DNA of 64,000 bases from CAYNFR01 sp964396595 (lineage in GTDB: Bacteria > Bacteroidota > Bacteroidia > Chitinophagales > Saprospiraceae), in the NCBI GenBank assembly GCA_964396595.1, contig CAYNFR010000003.1, positions 77,603 to 141,602 of the forward strand. Reading direction: 5' to 3'. The notes beneath the pieces are model-generated. The model ran no database searches, was not told the origin of the DNA, and was given only the letters and a program-made list of their open reading frames with translations. This document shows positions 28,040-37,982 of this stretch, piece by piece (positions within the stretch are counted from its first letter, which is position 1; the number at the start of each line of letters is the position of its first letter). The position numbers and the translations under genes were made by a program.

Positions 28040-28918
28040 ATGATCGAATTACCCGTTGTTAATGTTACCGAGCCTACCACACGGGCAAAACGACCTGATT
28101 GGCTTAGAGTCAAATTGCCTATCGGCGAAGAATATAAAAAAGTCAGATCACTGGTCGATCATTATAAACTACACACTATCTGTCAGAGCGGCAACTGTCC
28201 CAATATGGGTGAATGCTGGGGAGCAGGTACGGCTACTTTTATGATATTGGGTAATGTCTGTACGCGGTCTTGCAGCTTTTGTGCTGTAAAAACAGGTCGC
28301 CCACCCGAATATGATGAAGATGAACCACGCAGAGTAGCCGAAGCGATCAAATTGATGCAAGTCAAGCACGCGGTCATCACATCCGTCAATCGCGATGAAC
28401 TTAAAGATCGCGGTGCAGAAATATGGTATCATACCGTCCGAATGACCAAAGAATATTCCCCTAGTACGACTATCGAAACCCTGATTCCAGATACCAAGGC
28501 AAACTGGGAAGCCCTCGAGCGTATGATCAGCGCAGGTCAGGAGGTTGTTTCACACAATATGGAAACCGTGGAACGTCTGTACAGATTAGTACGTCCACAA
28601 GCAAAATATGCCCGAAGCCTGGAACAAATTCAAAGAATAAAGGACTACGGCAAAAGAACCAAGTCCGGCTTTATGGTAGGGCTCGGAGAAACTAAGGAGG
28701 AAGTAATCAAAATTCTACAAGACTTACGCGAACATGGGTGTGATGTGGTTACCATTGGCCAATATCTACAACCCACCAAAATGCACCTCAAGGTTGCAGA
28801 ATACGCCCATCCAGATATATTTGCTGAATACAGAGAAATCGGGCAAGAAATGGGATTTGATTTTGTCGAAAGTGGTCCGCTCGTGAGATCATCATATCAT
28901 GCGGAGCGACATCTCTAG
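28040..28918 (+). CDS. lipA: Lipoyl synthase
   Basis: 292 residues from the ATG at 28040 (MIELPVVN); a TTG at 28034 is possible. LipA inserts two sulfurs into octanoyl groups on lipoyl domains using radical SAM chemistry. The auxiliary cluster motif CQSGNCPNMGEC, the radical SAM motif CTRSCSFC, and the C-terminal RSSYHA (Ser ligand) are all intact. No lipB is nearby. The next gene starts 20 bp before the lipA stop in another frame. Confidence 0.97.
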   Translation: MIELPVVNVTEPTTRAKRPDWLRVKLPIGEEYKKVRSLVDHYKLHTICQSGNCPNMGECWGAGTATFMILGNVCTRSCSFCAVKTGRPPEYDEDEPRRVAEAIKLMQVKHAVITSVNRDELKDRGAEIWYHTVRMTKEYSPSTTIETLIPDTKANWEALERMISAGQEVVSHNMETVERLYRLVRPQAKYARSLEQIQRIKDYGKRTKSGFMVGLGETKEEVIKILQDLREHGCDVVTIGQYLQPTKMHLKVAEYAHPDIFAEYREIGQEMGFDFVESGPLVRSSYHAERHL

Positions 28919-30143
28919 GGCGGATTCCTATCTGAATATTCTCATCATATTATTCGTAACAGAATATCTCACTCTATGCCTGCATAAGATTGTACCTATC
29001 GTAGGTGTCGTATCTATCATTCATTTTGTTATCGGAATAGCTTTTATTGTAATTGCCTTACAAGCAAAAACCTTTTCCTTTAAAAATGCTAACACAGCAG
29101 GCAAGAGCACACAGATTTTTAACATAAGTGCAGGAATCTTGGTGGTAATGATCTTCTACCATTTTTTAAAAAGGAGTTTTAATGAAGTACCGATAGATTA
29201 TCAACTGGCTGATATGCTTCCTGTTATTCGGATCATGTGCGACCGATACCTGACTGGTGGAGAGCCCTATGCCATGATATATGAAATATGGGACGGAACG
29301 AAGCCTATCTATTTACCCGCCATGTGGATGCCCTTTATCCTCGCCGTGATCAGCGACATTGATATGCGATGGATACCGGTTATGGCTTTTCTGTGTGGTA
29401 TAGGAGTAAGTAGTACACCGATGTTCAAGTCGCGTAGTTTTAGATATACTCCCCTCTTGACGCTATCGCTCGGTGGGTTGTTAGTCTTGCTGCTTAGCTT
29501 TTACAAGGATTTATTTGTCTATACAGAAGAGGGACTTATAATAGCTTACTATTTACTTATGGCTGCAGCCATAAGATCGCGTAATCCTTGGTTAACGGGA
29601 CTGGCGCTAGCCTGCTGCCTGATGAGTCGCTATTCACTTGTGTTCTGGACTATACTCGGAGCTGGTGTGTATCTCCTTGATAAACAATATCTTACACTAG
29701 CTAAGATAGTCGTTAGCTGTGGAGTCATCTGTGTATTGTGGATGACTATCGGTGGCGCCTGGCAACATATCGATACATTTATTACCCTACCTCGTCATTA
29801 TGTCAGCGAAATGCTCCTCGATCCCGACAAGTATATCCCAGAATTACAAAAACACATGGGAATCGCCAAGTTCATCCCTTTTAAAAACCTCGAGATACTC
29901 AATAGAATTTCCATCATACTCGCGGTACTCACACCACTCACCATGATTGTTTTGTATCGAAGGCATAGACATATCCCATCCGATCTATTCCTTCTCATCG
30001 GACTCAAAGCTTCACTGGTACTATTCTTTAATACATTAATCCTACCCTACTCATATTTATTCTTCGTCTCGGTTTTTATAAGCTGGGCAATATTGATGCG
30101 GATGTATTATGGGGGTGATGATTCGTGTGCTTCTATGGCTTAG
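28899..30143 (+). CDS. Polytopic membrane protein, glycosyltransferase-C-like
   Basis: 414 residues, about ten hydrophobic helices. A periplasmic loop after helix 3 contains DRYLTGGEPYAMIYEIWDGT, and the overall shape (first loop with acidic residues, many helices) resembles GT-C type integral membrane glycosyltransferases such as GT87. No catalytic motif is certain, so the transferase assignment is tentative. The ATG at 28899 overlaps lipA by 20 bp, suggesting translational coupling. Confidence 0.6.
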   Translation: MRSDISRADSYLNILIILFVTEYLTLCLHKIVPIVGVVSIIHFVIGIAFIVIALQAKTFSFKNANTAGKSTQIFNISAGILVVMIFYHFLKRSFNEVPIDYQLADMLPVIRIMCDRYLTGGEPYAMIYEIWDGTKPIYLPAMWMPFILAVISDIDMRWIPVMAFLCGIGVSSTPMFKSRSFRYTPLLTLSLGGLLVLLLSFYKDLFVYTEEGLIIAYYLLMAAAIRSRNPWLTGLALACCLMSRYSLVFWTILGAGVYLLDKQYLTLAKIVVSCGVICVLWMTIGGAWQHIDTFITLPRHYVSEMLLDPDKYIPELQKHMGIAKFIPFKNLEILNRISIILAVLTPLTMIVLYRRHRHIPSDLFLLIGLKASLVLFFNTLILPYSYLFFVSVFISWAILMRMYYGGDDSCASMA

Positions 30144-30253
30144 TCCATCGATATCATATGATGATCAGATTGGGTCATTATGATAATACAACTGTAAACT
30201 TGTTAGCAAAAGAACCAATAACGCACAAGACCTATCCTTTACTCCATCACATT

Positions 30254-30282
30254 AAAAAACTCCTGCCCGACTTCAGACAGGA
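30254..30282 (-). terminator. Probable terminator of arsRM
   Basis: On the minus strand arms TCCTGTC and GGCAGGA (one mismatch) enclose an eight-base loop and lead into a run of six T. It lies 29 bp after the arsM stop. Confidence 0.5.
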
Positions 30283-30310
30283 ATTTCACAATGTACTAAA
30301 CAGAATCATA

Positions 30311-31141
30311 CTAACAGCATCCGCCGCCGGGTACACATACAGGCTTTCGACCGAATACGGTTATGCTGCGGATAATATCAGGTCTATTTTTAAATAATTC
30401 TATTTCTTCTTGACTTAGAAAATCAGAGAGTATATCTGTCGGGATGTCAATGACCTTCTCTTTTTGAATGGCGATATCTGAAAAGCCCGCTTGCTTTATA
30501 TGCCGCAAATAATCTTCTTTCTGGATTGCGCCTGCTACGCATCCGGCATACATTTCGGCGGCAGAAATAATTTTGTCAGGGAGTTCTCCGACGAGTACGA
30601 TATCAGAAATACTGAAATGACCGCCTGGTTGTAATATTCTATTAATCTCACTAAAGACCGCCTTCTTGTTGGGCACCAGATTTAGAACACAGTTACTCAC
30701 CACGACATCTACCGTGTTATCCGTCACAGGGATATTCTCAATATCTCCGTACCTAAATTCCACATTGTTAAAACTCAATTTTTCCGCATTTGAGCGAGCT
30801 TTGTTAATCATTGGCTCTGAGAAGTCGATACCAATCACCTTGCCTTCAGCACCTGCCTCAGCACGGGCTACGAAGCAATCATTGCCAGCTCCGCTGCCAA
30901 GATCCACCACGGTGTTACCCGGCTTGATTTGCGCAAATTGGGTGGGCAAGCCACATCCCAATCCTAAGTCCGCATCCGTGTTATACCCCTCAAGATCTTC
31001 ATAGCTCTCGCTCATTATATTATACACCTCAGTGCTGCAAGACCCCGCTCCACAGCAAGAAGCGGCATTAAAATCCTTGTCTTGCAAGGCGATCTCGCTG
31101 TATTTGCGTTTTACCAATTCTTTAATCTCTTGATCATTCAT
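30311..31141 (-). CDS. arsM: Arsenite S-adenosylmethionine methyltransferase
   Basis: 276 residues. ArsM methylates As(III), giving volatile or less retained products. Motif I VVDLGSGAGNDCF binds S-adenosylmethionine. The three arsenic-binding cysteines of ArsM map to GLGCGLP, SNCVLNL and YAGCVAGA. Further Cys clusters lie at both ends (SCCGAGSC at 28-35 and a final GGGCC). It follows arsR by 25 bp and is under the operator at 31500-31517. No arsenate reductase or efflux pump is in the window, so methylation seems the only local arsenic response. Confidence 0.94.
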   Translation of the reverse strand: MNDQEIKELVKRKYSEIALQDKDFNAASCCGAGSCSTEVYNIMSESYEDLEGYNTDADLGLGCGLPTQFAQIKPGNTVVDLGSGAGNDCFVARAEAGAEGKVIGIDFSEPMINKARSNAEKLSFNNVEFRYGDIENIPVTDNTVDVVVSNCVLNLVPNKKAVFSEINRILQPGGHFSISDIVLVGELPDKIISAAEMYAGCVAGAIQKEDYLRHIKQAGFSDIAIQKEKVIDIPTDILSDFLSQEEIELFKNRPDIIRSITVFGRKPVCVPGGGCC

Positions 31142-31166
31142 TTATATAAATTTTTAGTCAATAATA

Positions 31167-31487
31167 TTATTCTTTACAACAAATTCCTTTTGTAACTCCA
31201 TTGATGTATTCGCTTATTTCTGTCAGAACAACTGGATTAAGACAGTAACACACAGAGTTCCCTTCTATATCGCCGACGATAATACCTACTTGCTTGAGTT
31301 CTTTTAAGTGCTGAGAAATAGTCGGCTGCGCCAATGGCAATTCACCAACGATATCCCCGCAGATGCATCTGTTCACCCTCATCAGGTACTCGACAATGGC
31401 TATACGCGCCGGATGCCCGAGTGCCTTGAATAGCAAAGCTTTCTGTTGAATCTCCGGCGAGAAATAGTCAGCCTTAGTTACACCCAT
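31167..31487 (-). CDS. arsR: ArsR-family transcriptional repressor
   Basis: 106 residues, winged-helix ArsR/SmtB repressor. The recognition helix is LAQPTISQHLKELKQ, preceded by the CICGDIV segment whose two cysteines sit where many ArsR proteins bind As(III); two more cysteines end the protein (GICCKE). It probably represses itself and arsM through the dyad just upstream. Start at ATG 31487 is unambiguous. Confidence 0.93.
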   Translation of the reverse strand: MGVTKADYFSPEIQQKALLFKALGHPARIAIVEYLMRVNRCICGDIVGELPLAQPTISQHLKELKQVGIIVGDIEGNSVCYCLNPVVLTEISEYINGVTKGICCKE

Positions 31488-31499
31488 AAAGCATTTATT

Positions 31500-31535
31500 T
31501 ATCGCAATATTACGATATATAAATTAACATTCAAA
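31500..31535 (-). promoter_or_regulatory. arsR promoter with overlapping ArsR operator
   Basis: On the minus strand a Bacteroidota-type promoter is visible: -33 TTTG (31532-31535), 19 bp, -7 TAATATTG (31505-31512, one change from TAnnTTTG). The -7 lies inside a near-perfect dyad, TATCGTAAT-ATTGCGATA (31500-31517, eight of nine pairs match). The dyad ends 13 bp before the arsR ATG, so bound repressor would cover the core promoter. Confidence 0.75.
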
Positions 31536-31624
31536 CACCTTCACGAAATTTTTAAGATTTTCTATCTAGCAACATCAATACGTAAGCCTATGATGAAAAC
31601 AACAACTGCAAATTTTACACGCCT

Positions 31625-33034
31625 TTAACAATCCGGTAAAATAACAGGCAACTGAATGGCAAGTCCTCCATCAGAGGTTTCTTTGTACTTGTGATTCATA
31701 TCCTGGGCAGTCTGCCACATGGTACGGATCACAGCATCAAGATCAACGATCGCACTTGTAGGGTCACTTTCTAATGCCAAATGCGCCGCAGTGATAGCCT
31801 TCATCGCTCCCATCGCGTTGCGCTCTATACAGGGTACCTGTACTAATCCTCCTATAGGATCACATGTAAGTCCGAGATGATGCTCCATAGCAATTTCTGC
31901 TGCCATTAAAACTTGTCTAGGGCTTCCACCAAGTACAGCAGTCAGGCCACCTGCAGCCATTGCAGAAGACACACCTATCTCTGCTTGGCATCCCCCAACC
32001 GCAGCCGATATGGTCGCCCCTTTTTTAAACAATATTCCGATCTGTCCGGCAGTCAAAAGCAATTTGCGCACTTCCAGGCGCCCGGCATCGACTTCGGTAC
32101 ATAGATAGTGAAGCAACACAGCGGGAATGACACCAGCCGCACCGTTAGTAGGAGAAGTGACTACCCTACCAAAATCCGCATTCTCCTCATTGACAGCGAG
32201 TGCGAAACATGACACGAGCTTATTTGTTTCTTGAAAGCTAAATCTCTGCAAGCGGAGATGATCGAACCATTTATTTAGCTCTTTACCCATGATTTCGGGA
32301 CAGAGCTTATTCATTATCTCAGCAGCTCTTCTCTTAACATTAAGCCCTCCAGGCAATCGACCCTCCGTGTTACACCCTCTATAGATACATGATAACATCG
32401 TATCCCATATCAAATCAAGATGGTCATTGATTTCGGGAGGCGATTTGTAATGTTCCTCGATAGTAAAGACTACCTCGCTAATAGCCTGATCCGTAATATC
32501 GCATATCGCCAGTAGATCTGATCCTGACTCGATACTACCCTCTCTGATAATCGTTTCAATGACATGATCGTCAGAACCTGTCCACTCTTCAATAAATCCA
32601 CCACCCACAGAGCAGAATACACGAGTGAGGGTAATACCATCTTCATAGAGCGCCTCGAAAATAAGTGTATTGGGATGGGCAGGATGCAGACTATTTTCAA
32701 ACATAATATCTTTCTGATGATCAAAGCGCAATACCGCTACTCCCTGCAATCGTATTTGTTGCTCGCGTTTAATCTGATCTATATGCGCTTTTAACAAGGT
32801 GGTATCATACGTAGCGGGATCGTGGGACTCAAGCCCCATCATGACGGCGATATCTGTCCCGTGCCCTCGACCTGTTTTAGCCAGCGATCCAAACAATCTG
32901 ACCTTTATTCGGCTTAACCCTGAAATTTCTAACTCCCGAACAAATCGATCTGCCGCCTTCCATGGCCCTAATGTATGAGAACTTGATGGACCTATGCCAA
33001 TCTTAAAAATATCAAAGACACTCACATCAGCCAT
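31625..33034 (-). CDS. sdaA: L-serine ammonia-lyase, single-chain iron-sulfur type
   Basis: 469 residues. Converts L-serine to pyruvate and ammonia with a [4Fe-4S] cluster. The beta-type N-terminal domain begins SVFDIFKIGIGPSSSHTLGP; the alpha-type catalytic domain has SPTNGAAGVIPAVLLHY, GGCQAEIGVSSAMAAGGL and CDPIGGLVQVPCIERNA (cluster cysteines). Both domains are in one chain. No serine transporter is directly attached, though a sodium symporter lies 229 bp downstream on the same strand. Confidence 0.95.
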   Translation of the reverse strand: MADVSVFDIFKIGIGPSSSHTLGPWKAADRFVRELEISGLSRIKVRLFGSLAKTGRGHGTDIAVMMGLESHDPATYDTTLLKAHIDQIKREQQIRLQGVAVLRFDHQKDIMFENSLHPAHPNTLIFEALYEDGITLTRVFCSVGGGFIEEWTGSDDHVIETIIREGSIESGSDLLAICDITDQAISEVVFTIEEHYKSPPEINDHLDLIWDTMLSCIYRGCNTEGRLPGGLNVKRRAAEIMNKLCPEIMGKELNKWFDHLRLQRFSFQETNKLVSCFALAVNEENADFGRVVTSPTNGAAGVIPAVLLHYLCTEVDAGRLEVRKLLLTAGQIGILFKKGATISAAVGGCQAEIGVSSAMAAGGLTAVLGGSPRQVLMAAEIAMEHHLGLTCDPIGGLVQVPCIERNAMGAMKAITAAHLALESDPTSAIVDLDAVIRTMWQTAQDMNHKYKETSDGGLAIQLPVILPDC

Positions 33035-33263
33035 AAGTATATCATCAGATCGTCAAATGTACTATAGATTCAGAAAAATATTGCCAATGCAATTATCATT
33101 AGAATAATAGATCATAAAGGACAATACCCTTTCTCCTAAACCATCTTTTCCTTATAACTCTGTTGCTGAATTGCTGTAAGAAAGCAATAATTTACATCTC
33201 TGGTCAACTGCTACAAGGCTCAACTGCTCAAAATATATCATGTACTAGTCTTTTACATTTTTA

Positions 33264-35042
33264 CTATTTCGGTCGATCGGCACTGATGGCTCCCCAGAAT
33301 TTGAATAAAACGAAAGCACCTATAACTGAAATGGCTGTAAAAATTAATCCATTCTGACTATTGCTATAGATCCATGAACCGACAGCAAAAAGTGCTGAAT
33401 AAACTGTAGTTATCCCTATGACCACGCACAATAACTCAACGCCAAGCTTGCTCTCCGCTTGCTTTAGTGGAAAACCCTCACGTTTTGCTTTATCAAGTAC
33501 AGCATCCCATCCCCGCCCCCCAGGACCTATCAGCGAATAAAATCTTCGAAGCGTGATATCATTAGTAGGGCGGGTGAAAAAGGTAGATAGTACCCAGACC
33601 ACCGTTGTAATTAACGCCCCATAGACGATTTTTTCCCAATTTTGAAAGGAATTTGGCACAAATGTAAAATACCCGGCTACGATCAGAGAGGTGATCATCG
33701 CTACTATCTCCGTGTAGGCATTAATCCTCCACCAGAACCATCTCAGAATGTAAATTAATCCCGTACCAGCACCTAGCAGCAGTAAATAATCAAATGCCTG
33801 ACTGGCACTCTTGAGCGTTAATCCCAGCGCTATCCCCATTACAGCCGTCAAGATAGTAATGTATCTACCCGCCGCTACAAGTTGCTTTTGAGTCGCTTCT
33901 TTGTTCACAAACCGCTGATAAAAATCATTGACCAGATATGAAGCGCCAAGATTTAACTGTGTAGACATAGTCGACATAAACGCCCCGATCAACGCTGCTG
34001 CAACCAGGCCCAGGAGACCTGTTGGTAAAAGTGTTAACATCGCCGGATAGGCTATGTCATGACCGATCTTATCATCAGAGAGCATAGGAAAAAGTTTTTG
34101 GATCTCCTCTAGATCAGGAAATATGACCAAAGATGCCAAGGCAATAAGAATCCATGGCCATGGCCGCAATGCATAATGCGCTATGTTAAACCACAGAGTC
34201 GCACCTACCGCATTTTTTTCATCTTTCGCAGAAAACATTCGTTGGGCGATATATCCACCACCGCCTGGCTCTGCCCCTGGATAATATGAAGCCCACCATT
34301 GTACAGCCAATGGAACTAAGAGTAAAGGCACCCATACATTGGGATCACTAAAAGAGGGCAAAATCGAAATCTTGTCAGCTACATTGGCATGATTGAGCAG
34401 ATTGGTAACGCCACCTATCTGATCTAAATTGACGATGTAGATACATGCCCATACCGACCCGATCATTGCTAAAATAAACTGAACAAAATCCGTAAAAATA
34501 ACAGCGCGCAATCCACCCAATGCACTATAGGCGAGCGTAATCGTTCCTGCTATCAATAAGGTCATCCACCCCTCTAATCCGAGAACAATTTCGCCAAATT
34601 TTACTGCAGCAAGACACACAGATCCCATCACCAGTACATTAAAAATCAATCCGAGATAAAGTGCTCTAAAGCCACGCAAGAACGCAGCAGGCTTTCCGCT
34701 GTATCTGAGTTCATAAAATTCCACATCCGTCAATACCATCGAGCGCCTCCAAAGACGCGCAAACACAAATACAGTGAGCATACCTGTAAGCAAAAAAGCC
34801 CACCATACCCAGTTGCCTGATACACCATTCTGACGTACAAGATCGGTGACGAGATTTGGGGTGTCAGCTGAAAAAGTAGTCGCCACCATCGAAAAGCCAA
34901 GTAGCCACCACGGCATATTTCGACCCGAGAGAAAAAACTCGGTGGTACTGCTACCTGATTTTTTACTTGACCATAGACCGATTCCGAGGCTTATGGCAAA
35001 AAAGGCAATTATAATTACCCAATCCAATGCTTGTATTTGCAT
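33264..35042 (-). CDS. Sodium:solute symporter family protein
   Basis: 592 residues, about 13-14 transmembrane helices with an extended C-terminal soluble loop (RPTNDITLRRFYSLIGPGGRG). SSS features: SSTTEFFLSGRNMPWWLLGFS, YSALGGLRAVIFTDFVQF, and GAFMSTMSTQLNLGASYLVNDF at the Na+ region. It is longer than the first symporter and belongs to a different subgroup, common in Bacteroidota beside sugar or amino-acid genes. Substrate not assignable. Confidence 0.85.
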   Translation of the reverse strand: MQIQALDWVIIIAFFAISLGIGLWSSKKSGSSTTEFFLSGRNMPWWLLGFSMVATTFSADTPNLVTDLVRQNGVSGNWVWWAFLLTGMLTVFVFARLWRRSMVLTDVEFYELRYSGKPAAFLRGFRALYLGLIFNVLVMGSVCLAAVKFGEIVLGLEGWMTLLIAGTITLAYSALGGLRAVIFTDFVQFILAMIGSVWACIYIVNLDQIGGVTNLLNHANVADKISILPSFSDPNVWVPLLLVPLAVQWWASYYPGAEPGGGGYIAQRMFSAKDEKNAVGATLWFNIAHYALRPWPWILIALASLVIFPDLEEIQKLFPMLSDDKIGHDIAYPAMLTLLPTGLLGLVAAALIGAFMSTMSTQLNLGASYLVNDFYQRFVNKEATQKQLVAAGRYITILTAVMGIALGLTLKSASQAFDYLLLLGAGTGLIYILRWFWWRINAYTEIVAMITSLIVAGYFTFVPNSFQNWEKIVYGALITTVVWVLSTFFTRPTNDITLRRFYSLIGPGGRGWDAVLDKAKREGFPLKQAESKLGVELLCVVIGITTVYSALFAVGSWIYSNSQNGLIFTAISVIGAFVLFKFWGAISADRPK

Positions 35043-35104
35043 GACAATGCTTTATTAATAGTTCTTCGACAATATTTGCTAGGCTGATGTTTTGAAAGAT
35101 CGCA

Positions 35105-35125
35105 ATATTGGCCCGAGGCCAATAT
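35105..35125. repeat. TTGGCC-n3-GGCCAA hairpin, intergenic copy 1
   Basis: Arms ATATTGGCC and GGCCAATAT around a CGA loop: a 9-bp perfect stem. It lies between the lipoprotein gene and the symporter gene. The core is shared with 11041-11055, 26170-26184 and 54338-54352. Confidence 0.6.
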
Positions 35126-35195
35126 ATTAACTCACTTAATCATCAGATCAACCAATAAGTCGGAAAATTAACCAAAAAGCTTTGTTGTGCAACTT

Positions 35196-35735
35196 CTATC
35201 TCGCTTTTACTCTAATATTCCAGTTAATACTGTCACCTACACGCTGTCTAAAAGTACGCCATGTTTGATCTGTTTGGTCGTAGAGCCAGTCTCCATTGGG
35301 ATTGGCAGGGCCGGCATCACATCCTACAGTCTGTCTAACCTCATTTTGCGTGATTTGAATACCTACCCAGATTATTGACCCATCCAGCTCAAAAGGACGA
35401 TCTATGATTACGTCATTCCAGGAGTTCCGAATAAATGTCGTGATCGGTTGTTGATAAATGATATCGCCTGGAAGACCATTATTATCTGCGGATATAGTGA
35501 TAACTCCTTGATTGGGTGCTTCATATAGATAATAGCTTACTTCAAATATCGATTTGCCGGCAGCATTGCGTGTCAATAAGCTCGTAAGCTTGATACTAAA
35601 CTCATAAAAGCCCGGAGGTAGGGTCGGCGCAGTTACATTGACGCCATCATAATTGAGTATGATAAAATCCTTGTCATCATCTTTCTTACAGGCTATCAGT
35701 AAGATAGCAAAGAATATAACAAATACCTTTTTCAT
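35196..35735 (-). CDS. Small lipoprotein, unknown
   Basis: 179 residues. Lipobox LLIACKKDDD with acidic residues after the Cys, a pattern that in Bacteroidota favours transport to the cell surface. The mature part is beta-rich (FYEFSIKLTSLL, SIIWVGIQITQ, DSINWNIRVKAR) and may be a jelly-roll or immunoglobulin-like fold. No family recognised. Confidence 0.65.
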   Translation of the reverse strand: MKKVFVIFFAILLIACKKDDDKDFIILNYDGVNVTAPTLPPGFYEFSIKLTSLLTRNAAGKSIFEVSYYLYEAPNQGVITISADNNGLPGDIIYQQPITTFIRNSWNDVIIDRPFELDGSIIWVGIQITQNEVRQTVGCDAGPANPNGDWLYDQTDQTWRTFRQRVGDSINWNIRVKAR

Positions 35736-35996
35736 AGCTCCAATTTTTATGATCTAAAGATAGCCTATTGACTTTAATGTTGCAGGAATACTCTTTTCAA
35801 CGGGTGTTAAAATATCGCTAAAATAAGCCAATTTCCTTCCTGTAATGCGTATCAGAGCCAGCCCAATAAGTCAATTTCCAGCCGACAATACGGTATTTAA
35901 GTAATTTTGTTCAATTATCTTTTCGATCAAAACAATTTTGTCGTATTCGGCAATTTAATTTTTATATTTTGTGCCGTAAGGAATTCAGCAGGAATT

Positions 35997-37979
35997 ATGA
36001 CATTGGGAAATAGTGAGGTAGTAAGTCACTCCTTGTTTTCAGACACGGATATTTACTTGTTTAAAAGTGGCAAGCATTTCAGATTATTCGAGCGTTTTGG
36101 GTCGCATGAAATAGAAGTGGACGGGGTGCGTGGTACCTACTTTGCTGTATTTGCGCCAGCAGCAAGACGTATAGAAGTCATAGGTAACTTTAATTATTGG
36201 TCTGGCAACAATCATTCTCTCTATGTGCGGTGGGATTCTAGTGGTATCTGGGAAGGGTTTATCCCTGGTGTGCTTAAAGGTGAGCTATATAAATATCGTA
36301 TATATTCTGAGCATGACAGCCAAATCAGAGATAAGGCGGATCCATATTCCCTATTCTACGAAGTTGCACCTAAGAGTTCCTCTATAAACTGGAGCACGGA
36401 TTATGCATGGGGAGATTCGTCCTGGATGACGCGCAGAAATGAACGCAACTTATATGCAGAGCCGATGTCTATTTACGAGGTACATCTCGGCAGCTGGATG
36501 AAGAGCGATAATGATACCAGATCTCTGCATTACACTGAAATGGCGGATAAACTTGTGAACTATGTGAAAGACATGGGATATACACATGTGGAGCTTCTCC
36601 CTATTACAGAGCATCCATATTACCCTTCATGGGGATATCTGTCAGTAGGATTTTTTGCCCCTACAAGTCGATATGGCACACCGCAAGATTTTATGTATCT
36701 GATAGATCAATTTCATCAGGCGGACATAGGTGTGATACTGGATTGGGTACCAGCCCACTTTCCGAGTGATACCGCTTTTCTAGCGGATTTCGACGGAAGT
36801 AGCGTCTATGAGCACCCCAATCCGCAAAAAGGTTATCATCCCGACTGGAACAGCTTGATATTTAATTTTGAGAGGCCTGAGATTCGGTCTTTTTTGATCA
36901 GCAGTGCTTGTTTCTGGCTTGAGAAATATCATATGGATGGCCTCCGCGTAGACGCTGTAGCATCCATGCTTTATCTGGACTACAGCAGGAAAGAAGGTGA
37001 ATGGACTCCCAACGAATATGGTGACAATCACAATCTATCCGCTATCTCATTTCTAAAAGATCTAAATCAAGCAGTTTATGCTGCATTTACTGGTATAACT
37101 ATGATGGCAGAAGAGTCAACTGCATATGCCAAGGTGACAAAACCGGTGTATGAGGGCGGACTAGGCTTCGGATTTAAGTGGATGATGGGATGGATGAATG
37201 ATACGTTACGATATATATCAAGAGACACATTATATAGACCTTTCCATCATAATGAGATAAGCTTCAGTATGGCTTATGCCTATTCAGAGTCTTATATACT
37301 TCCATTGTCACATGACGAGATAGTCCATGGCAAGGGAAGCCTTATCAATAAGATGCCAGGAGATGAGTGGCAACAATTTGCCAATCTACGCATGCTTTAT
37401 GGATATATGTATTCGCATCCGGGTCATAAACTGCTATTCATGGGCAACGACATCGGCCAAAGAAGTGAATGGAATGTGAATGCTGCGCTAGAATGGCACT
37501 TGCTAAAATATCCCTTTCATCAAGGTATCAACTTACTGGTCAAAGAGCTTAATCATCTATTAAAAATTGAACCTGCACTTTATTCTCAAAATTTCGATCA
37601 CGAAGGCTTCCAATGGATAGATTTTAGTGATCATAAAAACTGCATCATTAGCTATCTACGTAAAACCGCCCAAGAGCTTATTTTATGCGTTTGCAATTTT
37701 ACTCCAAGTGCGCATTACAACTATGAATTGGGCGTTCCACATGCGGGAGAATGGCGTGTCATATTTGATTCTGATGATAGAAAATATAGCGGTAGTGGGT
37801 TTAACGCCGATACTAAAATAAAAACTATCGAAAAGCTTAATCATGGTCATACATATAGTTTAAATTTGACGATTCCACCATTGAGCACCACAATGTGGAA
37901 ATATTCAATGCCGGTTAAAAAAATTAAGAAAAAACAAGCCGCAACAACGCTGGTATCAAAAAATATAAAAGAGCAGTAA
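35997..37979 (+). CDS. glgB: 1,4-alpha-glucan branching enzyme
   Basis: 660 residues from ATG 35997, chosen over a TTG at 35907 because it has AGGA a few bases upstream and matches family length. Forms alpha-1,6 branches in glycogen. Order: N-terminal CBM48 (GTYFAVFAPAARRIEVIGNFN), GH13 barrel with DGLRVDAVASM (nucleophile Asp319), MMAEES (acid/base Glu at about 372) and LPLSHDEIVHGKGSL, then the C-terminal beta domain. A TAATTTTG element at 35902-35909 could be the -7 of its promoter, but no clear -33 was seen. First of a tight glgBAC unit. Confidence 0.95.
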   Translation: MTLGNSEVVSHSLFSDTDIYLFKSGKHFRLFERFGSHEIEVDGVRGTYFAVFAPAARRIEVIGNFNYWSGNNHSLYVRWDSSGIWEGFIPGVLKGELYKYRIYSEHDSQIRDKADPYSLFYEVAPKSSSINWSTDYAWGDSSWMTRRNERNLYAEPMSIYEVHLGSWMKSDNDTRSLHYTEMADKLVNYVKDMGYTHVELLPITEHPYYPSWGYLSVGFFAPTSRYGTPQDFMYLIDQFHQADIGVILDWVPAHFPSDTAFLADFDGSSVYEHPNPQKGYHPDWNSLIFNFERPEIRSFLISSACFWLEKYHMDGLRVDAVASMLYLDYSRKEGEWTPNEYGDNHNLSAISFLKDLNQAVYAAFTGITMMAEESTAYAKVTKPVYEGGLGFGFKWMMGWMNDTLRYISRDTLYRPFHHNEISFSMAYAYSESYILPLSHDEIVHGKGSLINKMPGDEWQQFANLRMLYGYMYSHPGHKLLFMGNDIGQRSEWNVNAALEWHLLKYPFHQGINLLVKELNHLLKIEPALYSQNFDHEGFQWIDFSDHKNCIISYLRKTAQELILCVCNFTPSAHYNYELGVPHAGEWRVIFDSDDRKYSGSGFNADTKIKTIEKLNHGHTYSLNLTIPPLSTTMWKYSMPVKKIKKKQAATTLVSKNIKEQ

Positions 37980-37982
37980 ACG

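Noticed and set aside
28034..28918. TTG at 28034 as lipA start
   Set aside because: ATG two codons later gives the usual N-terminus.
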